Source of the DNA: Actinomycetes bacterium | GTDB taxonomy: Bacteria; Actinomycetota; Acidimicrobiia; Acidimicrobiales; RAAP-2 | Assembly: GCA_021787255.1 (NCBI GenBank) | Contig: JAJYMD010000288.1 | Location: 1-9,903 of the forward strand | DNA length: 9,903 nt | Direction of reading: 5' to 3' | Shown here: one piece after another, positions 1-7,567 of the stretch | How the letters are laid out: each line of letters starts with the position of its first letter | Numbering within the stretch: the first letter of the stretch is position 1 | Notes under the pieces: model-generated | The model's database searches: none | Told to the model about the DNA's origin: nothing | What the model saw: only the letters and a program-made list of their open reading frames with translations | Translations under genes and position numbers: made by a program

Positions 1-3000
1 TGGGTGGTGGTCGTCGTGTACGGCGCCGCCCTCTCGGTCGTCGGGCGAACGAGGCCCGAACCGTGCAGGCCCGAGCCCTTCGGACTTGAGGCACGCGGCC
101 CCGAGCCGTCCGAACCGCCGGAAGCCGTGGCCGGTGAGCTCGTCCCGCTCGAGCTCCGTTCGCCCGTGCCCGAGCCGCTGCTGGAACGCTCCGCCAGAGG
201 CGTTCGTGCGCTTTTGATCGACGCCGAGGATCCCGTCACCGAAGATGGCTGCACACTTGGACGCTTCGAGTGTCCCGACGAGCGCGCTCCGCCGGCGAGG
301 AGCGCCTCAGCCTCGGCCGTCGCCGCCTGCGCCTTGGCGATCTTGCTCTGGTAGCCACCGAGGTCGCCCGCCTTGAGGTCGGCTTGCGCCTTCGTGAAAT
401 CTGTGGCGGCTTCCTGGAGCAGTGCCCGGGCTCTTGCAATCGAGGCCGAAGGCTCGCCCGAGGGGGGCGGCGAAGGCGAGGAGCCCTGCGACGGCTGGGA
501 GCCAGACGATGGGGAGGATGACGGGACGTTCGGTGATCTGGGTGTTGTCGTGAGGTTCCCCCCTGTGCTCTTGAGGGTCGTCCCGAGCAGCGTGTTCAAC
601 GTCGCGCCCAGTGTCCGCTCCATCTGCACCCGCTGGCCGAGCACTGCGATCACGTACTTCAGCTGGGGCTGCGGGACCGCCTTCGACTCGACGTAGAGAG
701 GCCGCACGTAGAGCACGGACCCTCCGACGAGCACCGGAAGGATGTTTCCGAGCAGCACGGACGATCCTTCCTTGTTCAGGAGCGTGATCTGGCTCGAGAT
801 TGTCGTTGTCTCAGCGATCTCGGTCTCCGCCTGAATGGGCCCGATCTTGCTCTTCCCCGGTGGGGTCTCGTACACGTGGAGCTGACCGAACTGTGTCGGA
901 TCCGAATTTCCGACGAGCAGGGCGCGGAGGAACTGGCTGTCGATCCCTGCAGCTCCCGCAGGGACGTACGCGTCGGTGACGGTGAACGACTGTGTCGTCT
1001 GGCCCGGCTCTGCTTCGACCTGGTAGACGGGTGTCATCGGTTGGTAGCTGCTGATGATCCGACCCTGCGAGGTCAGGACGTGGTTGTACCTGAGCAGCTG
1101 TGTCGGCGAGCTCACGCCCGTCGTCGGAGACACGATCCACGCGTCACCCGCGCTGTAGAACTGCGCGGGCGAGGTGATGTGGTAGCGGCCGTAGACGGCC
1201 GCCTGGACCGCGAACAGGTCGCTGCCATAGCGAAGCTGTGCCCGTACCGACGGGGGCATGTCCGACTCGGGCGTGAACAAGCCGGGGAAGGCCGACTCGT
1301 AGGCCTGGAGGATCGGGTCGTGGTCCATCGCGTAGAACGTCATCTTTCCGGAGTACGCGTTCACGACCACGACCACCGAGTTGCGCACGTAGTTGTAGCT
1401 CGTCGTGAGACGGGCACCTGGCGGGAGATCGAAGCTACCGGCATTCTGCGAGTACGGATAGTTCGCCGTCGTGGTGTACGCGTTCAGGATCCAGTCGACG
1501 TGCCCGTCGACGAGCGCCGGGTACGGCTGGGCGTCGTAGCTCAGGAACGGCGCCACCTTCTGCGCCATCGAACGCACGTCGCGGATGAACATGATCCTCG
1601 ACCGTGTCGTCACGAGGTTCGACAGCAGAAGGTTCAGATCGCCCAGTCGAAGAGCAAAGGCGGCGCGGGTGAGAAACGAGCCGAGCCGCACGCCACCGGT
1701 GCCCCGGTAGTGACCTTCGACGTCCGTTCCTGTGGGCGTCAGGCCGTCGAGCTCGCGCTGGCGGGTGTCCACGACCACGTAGCCTGGCTGCTTCACTCCG
1801 AAATAGATCGCGGGCTGCCGGACTTGCGGGAAGCCTGGCACGGACTTGTCCGGCACATCGCTGATCGCGAAGACGGGGTTGCCCTTGGTGGTGGCCTCGT
1901 TCGCCTCGGCCATCACCAGACCTTCCCCGTGCGTGTACTGGAGGTGCTCGTTCACCCAGCTCGAAGAGGGAAGGTTTGTCGAATCGATCTGCCTGACGCC
2001 GACGATCACCGGCCGGATGGTCCCTCCCGCTGTGTACCGGTCGACCTGGACCGTCTGGAAGGTGTAGTAGCCGGTGATGTCTTGCTTGGTTCGGAAATCC
2101 ACCAGCGAGATTGTCGAGCTCGGGTCCCACAGGCGGATGTTGTCGAGCGTTGTGAGATGGGCATCGACTGTCGAAACCGGCACGACTGTTCGGTCCGGGT
2201 ACCTCGACACCTTGACGTGGTCGATCCCATATGCATAACGAGTCGCTTCGATGTTGCGGGCGATGTAGGGCTGCTCGAGCTTGCTCTGTGCCGGGTTCAC
2301 CTCGAGCGCCTGGAGCACGGCGGGGTAGATGACGCCGATCACGAGCGCGACAAAGGCCCACACGCCCACCGCCAGGACGGGCAGCGTCCAGCCCTGTCGG
2401 CGAATGTTGTACAGCAGGATCGCGGCGGCGAACAGTGACACGAAGAAGAGGAGATCGATCGCAGGGAGCCTCGCATGCACGGCGGTGTAGCCGGCACCCT
2501 CGACGTAGCCGTTGGTCGACAGCTCGAGACCGTAGCGAGCCAGGACGTACCCGCCTGCCTTCACCAACGCGATCAGGGCGACCAGCACGGAGAGGTGAAC
2601 CTTCACGATCGGCCTAACCCGTGGAGCCCCCCGTGGACGGATGCCGCCGTTCAAGTAGTGGAAGACCGCGGTGAGCACGAGCACCACGACGAGCGACGCG
2701 AGGGTCCAGTTCACCAGGAACTGCAGGAACGGCAGCCGGAAGACGAAGAATCCGTCGTTCAAGCCGAACAGCGGATCGGTGTGTGGGAACGACCTCGCGT
2801 GCGTGAAGAGGAGCCAGTTGTTCCACTGTCCCAGGGTCGTGGCCGCGGCGATCAGCGCGATCGCCAGTGCCACCACCGCGTACACGCGTCCCGCGTAGGG
2901 ACGCACGACCCGCTGGTAGCGAAGCACGAAGTCGTCTGCCGGCTCGACCGAAAGCGTATGCGCGGCGATCCGATCGCAGATGACGAGGTTCGCCCAGAGC

Positions 3001-3239
3001 AGGACGAAGAAGGCGGCGCCGAAGCTCGCGAAGAGGCCGACCTTCACAGCGAGGAGCGTCGACCATACGCGATGGAAACCCACCGAAGAGAACCAGAGGC
3101 TGTCGGTGTACAGCCCGGCGAGGGAGCGGAGAGAGCCGAGCAGCAAGATGAGGATGATGACGCTGCCGACGATCCACCACCGTGCGTGACGCGAGCGCGG
3201 CTTGGCCACGCGCGAAGGGACGTCAGGTGGAGTTCGCAC
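1..3239 (-). CDS. UPF0182 family large integral membrane protein, 3' end beyond window
   Basis: Partial: the minus frame is open from the start to the left edge (at least 1079 codons) with no in-frame stop. About seven hydrophobic segments lie near residues 21-38, 63-86, 118-137, 168-196, 211-233, 259-277 and 285-306, followed by a large soluble, probably extracytoplasmic part. Family-like blocks are LYTDSLWFSSVGF (43-55), WNNWLLFTHARSF (139-151), GKMTFYAMD and YESAFPGLF near nt 1270-1360, and a C-terminal helix with KAGDLGGYQ (about residues 933-983). After it comes a Ser/Gly/Pro-rich tail of at least 95 residues that continues past the edge. The biochemical function of UPF0182 is unknown. 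The GTG at 3239 gives VRTPPDVPSR, which resembles the N-termini I remember for relatives; the GTG at 3209 is the alternative, and neither has a clear ribosome-binding site. The gene starts 27 bases after the DivIVA-like gene stops, so co-transcription is likely. Confidence 0.93.
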   Translation of the reverse strand, partial: MRTPPDVPSRVAKPRSRHARWWIVGSVIILILLLGSLRSLAGLYTDSLWFSSVGFHRVWSTLLAVKVGLFASFGAAFFVLLWANLVICDRIAAHTLSVEPADDFVLRYQRVVRPYAGRVYAVVALAIALIAAATTLGQWNNWLLFTHARSFPHTDPLFGLNDGFFVFRLPFLQFLVNWTLASLVVVLVLTAVFHYLNGGIRPRGAPRVRPIVKVHLSVLVALIALVKAGGYVLARYGLELSTNGYVEGAGYTAVHARLPAIDLLFFVSLFAAAILLYNIRRQGWTLPVLAVGVWAFVALVIGVIYPAVLQALEVNPAQSKLEQPYIARNIEATRYAYGIDHVKVSRYPDRTVVPVSTVDAHLTTLDNIRLWDPSSTISLVDFRTKQDITGYYTFQTVQVDRYTAGGTIRPVIVGVRQIDSTNLPSSSWVNEHLQYTHGEGLVMAEANEATTKGNPVFAISDVPDKSVPGFPQVRQPAIYFGVKQPGYVVVDTRQRELDGLTPTGTDVEGHYRGTGGVRLGSFLTRAAFALRLGDLNLLLSNLVTTRSRIMFIRDVRSMAQKVAPFLSYDAQPYPALVDGHVDWILNAYTTTANYPYSQNAGSFDLPPGARLTTSYNYVRNSVVVVVNAYSGKMTFYAMDHDPILQAYESAFPGLFTPESDMPPSVRAQLRYGSDLFAVQAAVYGRYHITSPAQFYSAGDAWIVSPTTGVSSPTQLLRYNHVLTSQGRIISSYQPMTPVYQVEAEPGQTTQSFTVTDAYVPAGAAGIDSQFLRALLVGNSDPTQFGQLHVYETPPGKSKIGPIQAETEIAETTTISSQITLLNKEGSSVLLGNILPVLVGGSVLYVRPLYVESKAVPQPQLKYVIAVLGQRVQMERTLGATLNTLLGTTLKSTGGNLTTTPRSPNVPSSSPSSGSQPSQGSSPSPPPSGEPSASIARARALLQEAATDFTKAQADLKAGDLGGYQSKIAKAQAATAEAEALLAGGARSSGHSKRPSVQPSSVTGSSASIKSARTPLAERSSSGSGTGERSSSGTSSPATASGGSDGSGPRASSPKGSGLHGSGLVRPTTERAAPYTTTTT

Positions 3240-3266
3240 CCCAAGAAGCCTAAGACGCGGGTCGAT

Positions 3267-3908
3267 TCAACTGGGGGTCGGGAGGACGAGACACCTGCAA
3301 CCGGCATGCGCTGGAGGATGCCGGTGCCCGGTCGGAAACTCGGCTCCTGCTGCGACGTACCCCGCAAGCGCGTTGTCCTCGCAGTCGGCACATCCTGGTC
3401 CGACACCACTCCGGCTCCAACGCACGCTCCGCCTCCCGGCACCCGCGAGGACCCCCTTCGAGAATGCCTGCAGCGCGCCGTCCTCGGCGAGACGCTCGAT
3501 GCGCTCCCCGCGCCATTCCCGGTACGCGGCACCGATGCGCTCGGCTGCGTCGGGGACTTCGCCACCCTCCAGACGGCGTCTGATCAACGCGACCACGGTC
3601 GACGCCAGCTGCCCGCTCAAAGCGTCGATCTCCCGCTGGTCAGGGGGGGCCACCCTGCCCTGCCGCCCTCCCAAGAGTGAGCGGGCGAAGGCAGTTCCCG
3701 CTGACATTGCGTCGCGCACCGACTCCATCGCGGCCTTCGCGTAGAGGGACTGTTGCGAGGCTTCCTCGGCCAGCAGCTCCTCGCTCCACTCCCCCGTCCC
3801 TTGCCGGAGGCGTTCGAGCAGCCCGTTCTGGTCGTCCTGCAACGCGCGCTTCAGCTTGCGCGCCAGCGTCACCACGATCGGGTCGAGGGCGTCGGCCCGA
3901 CGCGCGAA
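3267..3908 (-). other. MuF/SPP1 gp7-like C-terminal domain of the DivIVA-like protein
   Basis: This is the part of the coding region for residues 578-790. It begins after the Ala/Gly/Asp-rich linker, at ARRADALDPIVVTLARKLKR, and is predicted mostly helical. The terminal block (nt 3291-3392) has seven Cys/His residues in the order C-x2-C, H-x-H, P-P-x-H, C-x-C. Phage head-morphogenesis proteins of the Mu F/SPP1 gp7 type have a comparable ending after an 'IARTE...A...G' helix. The resemblance is by eye, not by profile search. Confidence 0.6.
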
Positions 3909-5639
3909 GGCGGGCGCGTCCGGGGAAACCTCGCCTTCGCGTGCTTGCATGTCCTGCACGCCATCGGCACCGCCGCCATCGGCAGCGTCGGCAGGGGCGT
4001 CGCCGGCGTCGACCACGGCGTCGACAGGGACGACAGCTCCAGAGTCGGCGGTCACCGTTGCGCCGCTGCCCACGTGATCGGTGTCGCCCTCCTCGACTGT
4101 CCCGCCCTGGACGACCGCCGTGGCGACTCCGACCGGCTCCGCGGTCGGTCCGTCGGCTGCAGCATCGGCGTCGTCGGCGGGGGGAGCACGACGCGCAGCG
4201 GTGCCAGTACCTTCCTCAGCTGCAACTTCAGCCTCATGCACGCGCTGTCGTGCCCTCAGTCGAGCGAAGAGCTCCTCGACGCCCGATCCAGAGACTTTCG
4301 CATCCGAGGTGGCAGGGTCCGGCACCTCCGGCACCTCGGGCGGCTCTGGCACGTCGTGAAGGCGGCGCGCACCCCCAGTAGCGAGGGCGGGGTCGTCCTG
4401 CCAGTCATGCACCACCGCGCCGTCGGCCACGGGTCCCGGCGCGGCGGCTCCCAGTGGGACCCCCGGTCCTGTGCCTCCCGGTGCGGCATCTCCCAGTCCT
4501 GCGCCTACCGGTGCGGCGCCTCCCGGCCCAGCAGCTGCCTCGTCGTCCGCACCACCCAGCGAGGGGTGGCCCTCGGCGCGCAGCTCTTGTGCAGGCTCCA
4601 CGACTGCCGTCGCGATGTCGTCGAAGCGCAGCACGGCGATCGCCGGGCGAGCTCGCACTTCCTCGCTGGTCGCGGGCTGCGAAGCTCGACCGACGCTCCG
4701 CGAGCCGTGGCGCACAGACGCCACGAGGTCCGCCTCTCCCCCACCCGCCGTGCCCGCCTCGCCAGCCCCACCCGCCGAGCCGGCTTCGCCCGACGCCACC
4801 GTGCCGCCCATCACGTCAGTCGAGCGGGCCCTGGCGAGCTCGGCGATCGCGCGCTCGGCCTCCTCGACGAGCAGCGGTTCGGGGACGTTCGTGCTGTGCG
4901 TCCCCGCCTCGCCCGCAGCGGCCTCGCGCGCGGAGTCCTCCGCCCTCGAGAGATCCTCCAGGATCCTGTCGAGGGACCGCCGCACCCCGACGACAGACCC
5001 GGCGATCTCGTCACGCGCGGCGCGGAGCAGCTCGATCTGGTCGGTGACGAGACGGCGCCGTTGCGCCATGTCGGCGAGGACACGCCGGCGCGCCTCCTGC
5101 GCCTGGTCGAGGATCGCCCTGCCGTGCTCACGCGCACGGTCGACCACAGCTCCCGCTTCCTCTCGCGCCGCCTCGAGCGTCGCCGCGGCTTCCTCCCGAG
5201 CCTGCTGGCGCAACGCGTTCGCCTCGAGCTCAGCCTCGGCAATGCGCTCGGCAGCCGACGATTCGGCGCTCACCTGGGCGTCCGTCGCCTGCTGCTGTGC
5301 GTCCCGTACGATCGCACCGGCGGCTTCCTTTGCCTTTGCAAGGATCCGCGACGCCTCCTCGTGGGCGCCGCGAAGCACAGCGGCGCTGCGCTGCCCGAGC
5401 GAGGAGGTGAGAACGCTCTCGTCGATGACCGGATTGCGTGCGCGCTCCTCGGCCTCTTGCAGGTCGTGCAGCAGCTCCTGCTGCCGCCGGTCCGCGTGCT
5501 CGAGGGCCTTGGCCAAGAGCTCGAGGTACGAACGGACCTCCTGGGGGTCGAAGCCGCGCCGGACGGTGCCAAAGGAACGCCGTGCGACGTCGCTGGCGTC
5601 GATGCGGGAAGTGGAGATCGTCGGATGGTCCTCAGCCAC
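3267..5639 (-). CDS. DivIVA-domain protein with C-terminal MuF/SPP1 gp7-like Cys/His domain
   Basis: 790 residues, start GTG at 5639, TGA stop at 3267. Residues about 12-65 form a DivIVA-type N-terminus (IDASDVARRSFGTVRRGF, then DPQEVRSYLELLA), which in this family binds curved membrane at septa and poles. Residues about 40-240 are a charged, Ala/Glu/Arg-rich coiled coil. Residues about 240-577 are a low-complexity Ala/Gly/Asp/Pro linker. Residues about 578-790 are a second helical domain ending in CADCEDNALAG, GHRHPPAHAGCRC (C750, C753, H772, H774, H778, C781, C783). That ending, and the preceding YREWRGERIERLAEDGALQAF, resemble phage Mu F / SPP1 gp7 minor head proteins, whose C-termini carry CxxC, PPxH and CRC. 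A role in polar growth or division can be inferred from the N-terminus only; the C-terminal role is unknown, and metal binding by the cluster is inference. The start is chosen because upstream codons would run into the protease gene and DivIVA homology begins just after this GTG. Confidence 0.85.
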   Translation of the reverse strand: MAEDHPTISTSRIDASDVARRSFGTVRRGFDPQEVRSYLELLAKALEHADRRQQELLHDLQEAEERARNPVIDESVLTSSLGQRSAAVLRGAHEEASRILAKAKEAAGAIVRDAQQQATDAQVSAESSAAERIAEAELEANALRQQAREEAAATLEAAREEAGAVVDRAREHGRAILDQAQEARRRVLADMAQRRRLVTDQIELLRAARDEIAGSVVGVRRSLDRILEDLSRAEDSAREAAAGEAGTHSTNVPEPLLVEEAERAIAELARARSTDVMGGTVASGEAGSAGGAGEAGTAGGGEADLVASVRHGSRSVGRASQPATSEEVRARPAIAVLRFDDIATAVVEPAQELRAEGHPSLGGADDEAAAGPGGAAPVGAGLGDAAPGGTGPGVPLGAAAPGPVADGAVVHDWQDDPALATGGARRLHDVPEPPEVPEVPDPATSDAKVSGSGVEELFARLRARQRVHEAEVAAEEGTGTAARRAPPADDADAAADGPTAEPVGVATAVVQGGTVEEGDTDHVGSGATVTADSGAVVPVDAVVDAGDAPADAADGGGADGVQDMQAREGEVSPDAPAFARRADALDPIVVTLARKLKRALQDDQNGLLERLRQGTGEWSEELLAEEASQQSLYAKAAMESVRDAMSAGTAFARSLLGGRQGRVAPPDQREIDALSGQLASTVVALIRRRLEGGEVPDAAERIGAAYREWRGERIERLAEDGALQAFSKGVLAGAGRRSVRWSRSGVGPGCADCEDNALAGYVAAGAEFPTGHRHPPAHAGCRCLVLPTPS
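4440..4535 (-). repeat. Degenerate about 30-bp in-frame repeats in the linker of the DivIVA-like gene
   Basis: Read on the minus strand, this stretch encodes about three imperfect 10-residue units rich in Gly, Ala and Pro (GPGGAAPVGA, GLGDAAPGGT, GPGVPLGAAA). The repeated DNA core on the plus strand is GGTGCGGC followed by CTCCC. It sits in the disordered linker between the coiled coil and the C-terminal domain, where copy number could vary without disrupting a fold. Unit boundaries are approximate. Confidence 0.55.
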
Positions 5640-5646
5640 CGAGCAA

Positions 5647-5652
5647 AGACTA
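5647..5652 (-). promoter_or_regulatory. Possible -10 box (TAGTCT) for a leaderless DivIVA-like transcript
   Basis: TAGTCT fits the actinobacterial TANNNT -10 pattern and ends 7 bases before the GTG at 5639, the spacing expected if transcription begins at the start codon. No ribosome-binding site and no good -35 box are visible. It overlaps the second copy of the tandem repeat. Weak evidence; the gene may equally be read from the upstream protease promoter. Confidence 0.3.
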
Positions 5653-5696
5653 TGACGCGTGGCGTACGTCAGGGAGCTATGGCGCGTGGTGTACGT
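5650..5696 (-). repeat. 27-bp-period tandem direct repeat spanning the protease stop codon
   Basis: Two 20-base copies (5677-5696 and 5650-5669 read on the minus strand) match at 18 of 20 positions, with consensus ACGTACRCCACGCGYCATAG and a 27-base offset. The first copy encodes the last residues and TAG stop of the PDZ/Lon gene. The second copy keeps the same frame and repeats the TAG, just before the DivIVA-like gene. It may be a simple tandem duplication or a paired binding site for a regulator of the downstream gene. Confidence 0.75.
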
Positions 5697-6912
5697 GGGT
5701 TGGCGGAACGGAGCCTCCGAGGCGACGAAGGTCGCCCAGCACCTGGCTGAGCGAGCGCACCCCGTAGATCTCGAGCGAGCGCGTCGCCTTGGACGTCGCT
5801 GTCGCGACCTGCGCGGCCGGCACGAAGAAGGCCGTCGCCCCGACCCGCTCCACCGCCACCGTCTTCTCGGGGATCCCACCCACCTCGCCGACCGCCCCTG
5901 TCGGGGCGATGGTCCCGGTCGCCGCGATCGCCCTTCCGCCGGTGAGGTTCCCGCCCGAAAGCGCGTCGATGATCCCGAGCGTCATCGCGAGCCCTGCCGA
6001 GGGTCCGCCGATCGCTGTGGTGCGCAGCGTCACCGGAAAAGGGAAGCGGAACGTCTGCTGGGTCTCGGCTTCCACGCCGAGGAAACCCTGTGTGTGCCAG
6101 CCCGTCGCCGTGCAGCCAGGTGTCGAAACCGGGTGCGGCACCGACCTGGGCCAAGCTTCGAGCCGCAACGTCTCGCGGGCCGTCGGACCCGGCACCATCT
6201 CCGCGTGGGCGTTCACGTGTGACCGTTCAACGGTCAAACGGACGAGGTCGCCGGCTCGGCGCGAGGCGAGAGCCTGGGCGAACGCGCATGCGTCCGGGGT
6301 CCTCTGCCCGTCCACCGAGGTGACCACCTGCCCGATTGCCAGCCCCTTCGACGCCGGTGAACCCGGGACGACCGCGAAGACCACCACCCCGGCGTCGTGC
6401 GCCTCGACGTGGTAGCCGAGCCGGGTGAAGGCGGCGGCCTTCGCGGCAGACTGGGATTGCTCCATCTCGAGGTACCCCTGAGCGACCAGCTGCGAGGGCG
6501 GCGTCGCCGGCCCCAGCACTGTGGCGACGGGCAGCATCTGCGCGTCTCCCCTCACCTTGTCGTAGAGGTAGGTGAGCGCGGTCACCCGTGTGATGTAGAC
6601 GTCCGTGAGGAACACGTTCCCGTGCACGCGGTGCGCTCGGCCCGTCGGGACCTTCACGAGCGGTGCGACAGGCTGCGCGACGCCCGGCGTGAGCACGTAA
6701 TAGTCGAGGTTCACGTGGTCGGCGACACCGGCCGCTGCGACGAGCGCGACGACGACGGCGACCACCACCTCGAGCCACCGAGGGACGCGCCGGGCTCTGC
6801 GTGGCCCCTCCGGGTGGCCCGTCCCCAGCGCGACACCGGCCCACGACCCCTCGGCGTCGGGGTCCTGGGCCGCGTAGGGCTGTGTCGTGCGGCTGGGGTT
6901 GGGCTCGGACAT
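5677..6912 (-). CDS. Membrane-anchored PDZ / Lon-type (S16) serine protease
   Basis: 411 residues, ATG at 6912, TAG at 5677. A cytoplasmic Arg/Pro-rich N-terminus is followed by one membrane anchor (about residues 47-64, WLEVVVAVVVALVAAAGV). The extracytoplasmic part then starts with DYYVLTPGVAQPV, as in the YlbL/Rv3194c-like family. A PDZ domain occupies about residues 170-235 (VVPGSPASKGLAIGQVVTSV). The C-terminal Lon-type proteolytic domain has the catalytic serine in GGPSAGLA (S305) and the lysine in GGIPEKT (K350), so the Ser-Lys dyad is intact. Such proteins are thought to cleave envelope proteins; the substrate is unknown. It is the first gene of the minus-strand group protease, DivIVA-like, UPF0182, and the protease-UPF0182 pairing is known from mycobacteria (from memory). 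Its start lies 9 bases from the divergent HEAT-repeat gene. The in-frame extension upstream to 7167 lies antisense to that gene and lacks family similarity. Confidence 0.9.
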   Translation of the reverse strand: MSEPNPSRTTQPYAAQDPDAEGSWAGVALGTGHPEGPRRARRVPRWLEVVVAVVVALVAAAGVADHVNLDYYVLTPGVAQPVAPLVKVPTGRAHRVHGNVFLTDVYITRVTALTYLYDKVRGDAQMLPVATVLGPATPPSQLVAQGYLEMEQSQSAAKAAAFTRLGYHVEAHDAGVVVFAVVPGSPASKGLAIGQVVTSVDGQRTPDACAFAQALASRRAGDLVRLTVERSHVNAHAEMVPGPTARETLRLEAWPRSVPHPVSTPGCTATGWHTQGFLGVEAETQQTFRFPFPVTLRTTAIGGPSAGLAMTLGIIDALSGGNLTGGRAIAATGTIAPTGAVGEVGGIPEKTVAVERVGATAFFVPAAQVATATSKATRSLEIYGVRSLSQVLGDLRRLGGSVPPTHVHHAP

Positions 6913-6915
6913 ACT
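6910..6915 (+). promoter_or_regulatory. Possible -10 box (CATACT) for the HEAT-repeat gene
   Basis: CATACT ends 6 bases before the GTG at 6922, the spacing expected for a leaderless transcript. It overlaps the ATG of the divergent protease gene, so each promoter would lie inside or against the other gene. No convincing -35 box is seen. Confidence 0.3.
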
Positions 6916-6921
6916 CGGTCG

Positions 6922-7560
6922 GTGGAGGACGATCCTGCCACGCAAGACGGGCTCCGCCCGGTCGATGTGGTGGTCGCCGGGCACCGCAAGGACGCCGAGA
7001 CCGTCACGCGGGCGTTGCGCTCTCACGACCCGCGACTGCGGGAGGTGGCCCTTGAAGCGCTCGCCCGGGTGGGCGATCTCGACGCGGCGACCGTTGCGCG
7101 CGTGCTTCGCGAGGACCCCGATGCTCGCGTGCGTCGTCGCGCGTGCGACCTCGCGGCGGGATTCCACGAGTCAGGCTCGCTCGTCTCCGCCCTCCGCGGC
7201 GCGCTCGACGACCCTGACGCGCTGGTCGTCGAAGCCGCGTGCTGGGCACTCGGCGAGACGCCGACCGCCCCGGTCGACGAGCTGATGCGGATTGCGCGTT
7301 CGCACCCGGACGTCAGGGCGCGCGAGGCCGCGGTCGCCGCGATCGGCAGCATCGGCGATCCCAGGGGACTGCCCGCATTGCTGGGCGCGCTCGACGACCG
7401 GCCAACGGTGCGCCGGCGGGTGGTCGTCGCTCTCGCTGCGTTCGATGGCGACGAGGTCCAGGACGCGCTGCGCCGCGCCGCAGAAGATCGGGACTGGCAG
7501 GTGCGCGAGGTCGCCGAGATCGTTCTCGAGGCCGGAGGCGAGGGCGGAACGCCGGCATAG
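6922..7560 (+). CDS. HEAT-repeat (PBS lyase-type) scaffold protein
   Basis: 212 residues from GTG 6922 to TAG. From about residue 20 to 205 there are five to six repeats of roughly 31 residues, each with two helices, for example DPRLREVALEALARVGD, DARVRRRACDLAAGF, DALVVEAACWALGE, DVRAREAAVAAIGSIGD, PTVRRRVVVALAAF and DWQVREVAEIVLEAGG. This is the PBS-lyase/HEAT pattern, which forms a curved protein-binding solenoid. No catalytic domain, signal peptide or membrane segment is present, so it is probably a cytoplasmic adaptor; its partner is unknown. It diverges from the protease gene with 9 bases between the starts, a layout that makes shared regulation plausible. GTG codons at 6967 and 6970 are alternative starts and would leave a longer promoter gap. 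The open frame upstream of 6922 is antisense to the protease gene and was not used. Confidence 0.82.
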   Translation: MEDDPATQDGLRPVDVVVAGHRKDAETVTRALRSHDPRLREVALEALARVGDLDAATVARVLREDPDARVRRRACDLAAGFHESGSLVSALRGALDDPDALVVEAACWALGETPTAPVDELMRIARSHPDVRAREAAVAAIGSIGDPRGLPALLGALDDRPTVRRRVVVALAAFDGDEVQDALRRAAEDRDWQVREVAEIVLEAGGEGGTPA

Positions 7561-7567
7561 CGGCGCC

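Noticed and set aside
1435..2361. 308-codon open frame on the minus strand
   Set aside because: It overlaps the UPF0182 frame on the same strand in another phase and lacks UPF0182 motifs, which are found in the chosen frame.
876..2438. 520-codon open frame on the plus strand
   Set aside because: It is exactly antisense, codon for codon, to the UPF0182 gene; its product is Arg/Asp/His-rich with no family resemblance, as expected for an antisense frame in high-GC DNA.
2475..3680. 401-codon open frame on the plus strand
   Set aside because: It crosses the boundary of two real minus-strand genes and has a low-complexity charged product; a shadow.
3267..5639. Prophage or capsid gene, because of the MuF-like ending
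   Set aside because: No portal, terminase, protease or other head gene is near. The N-terminus is DivIVA and the flanking genes are housekeeping envelope genes, so a domesticated domain is more likely than a prophage.
3753..5750. 665-codon open frame on the plus strand
   Set aside because: It lies antisense to the DivIVA-like gene and gives an Arg/Ser-rich sequence without domains. The opposite strand has clear DivIVA homology.
6397..6921. N-terminal extension of the HEAT-repeat gene
   Set aside because: The extra residues are antisense to the protease gene and Arg/His/Asp-rich, and repeats begin only after 6922.
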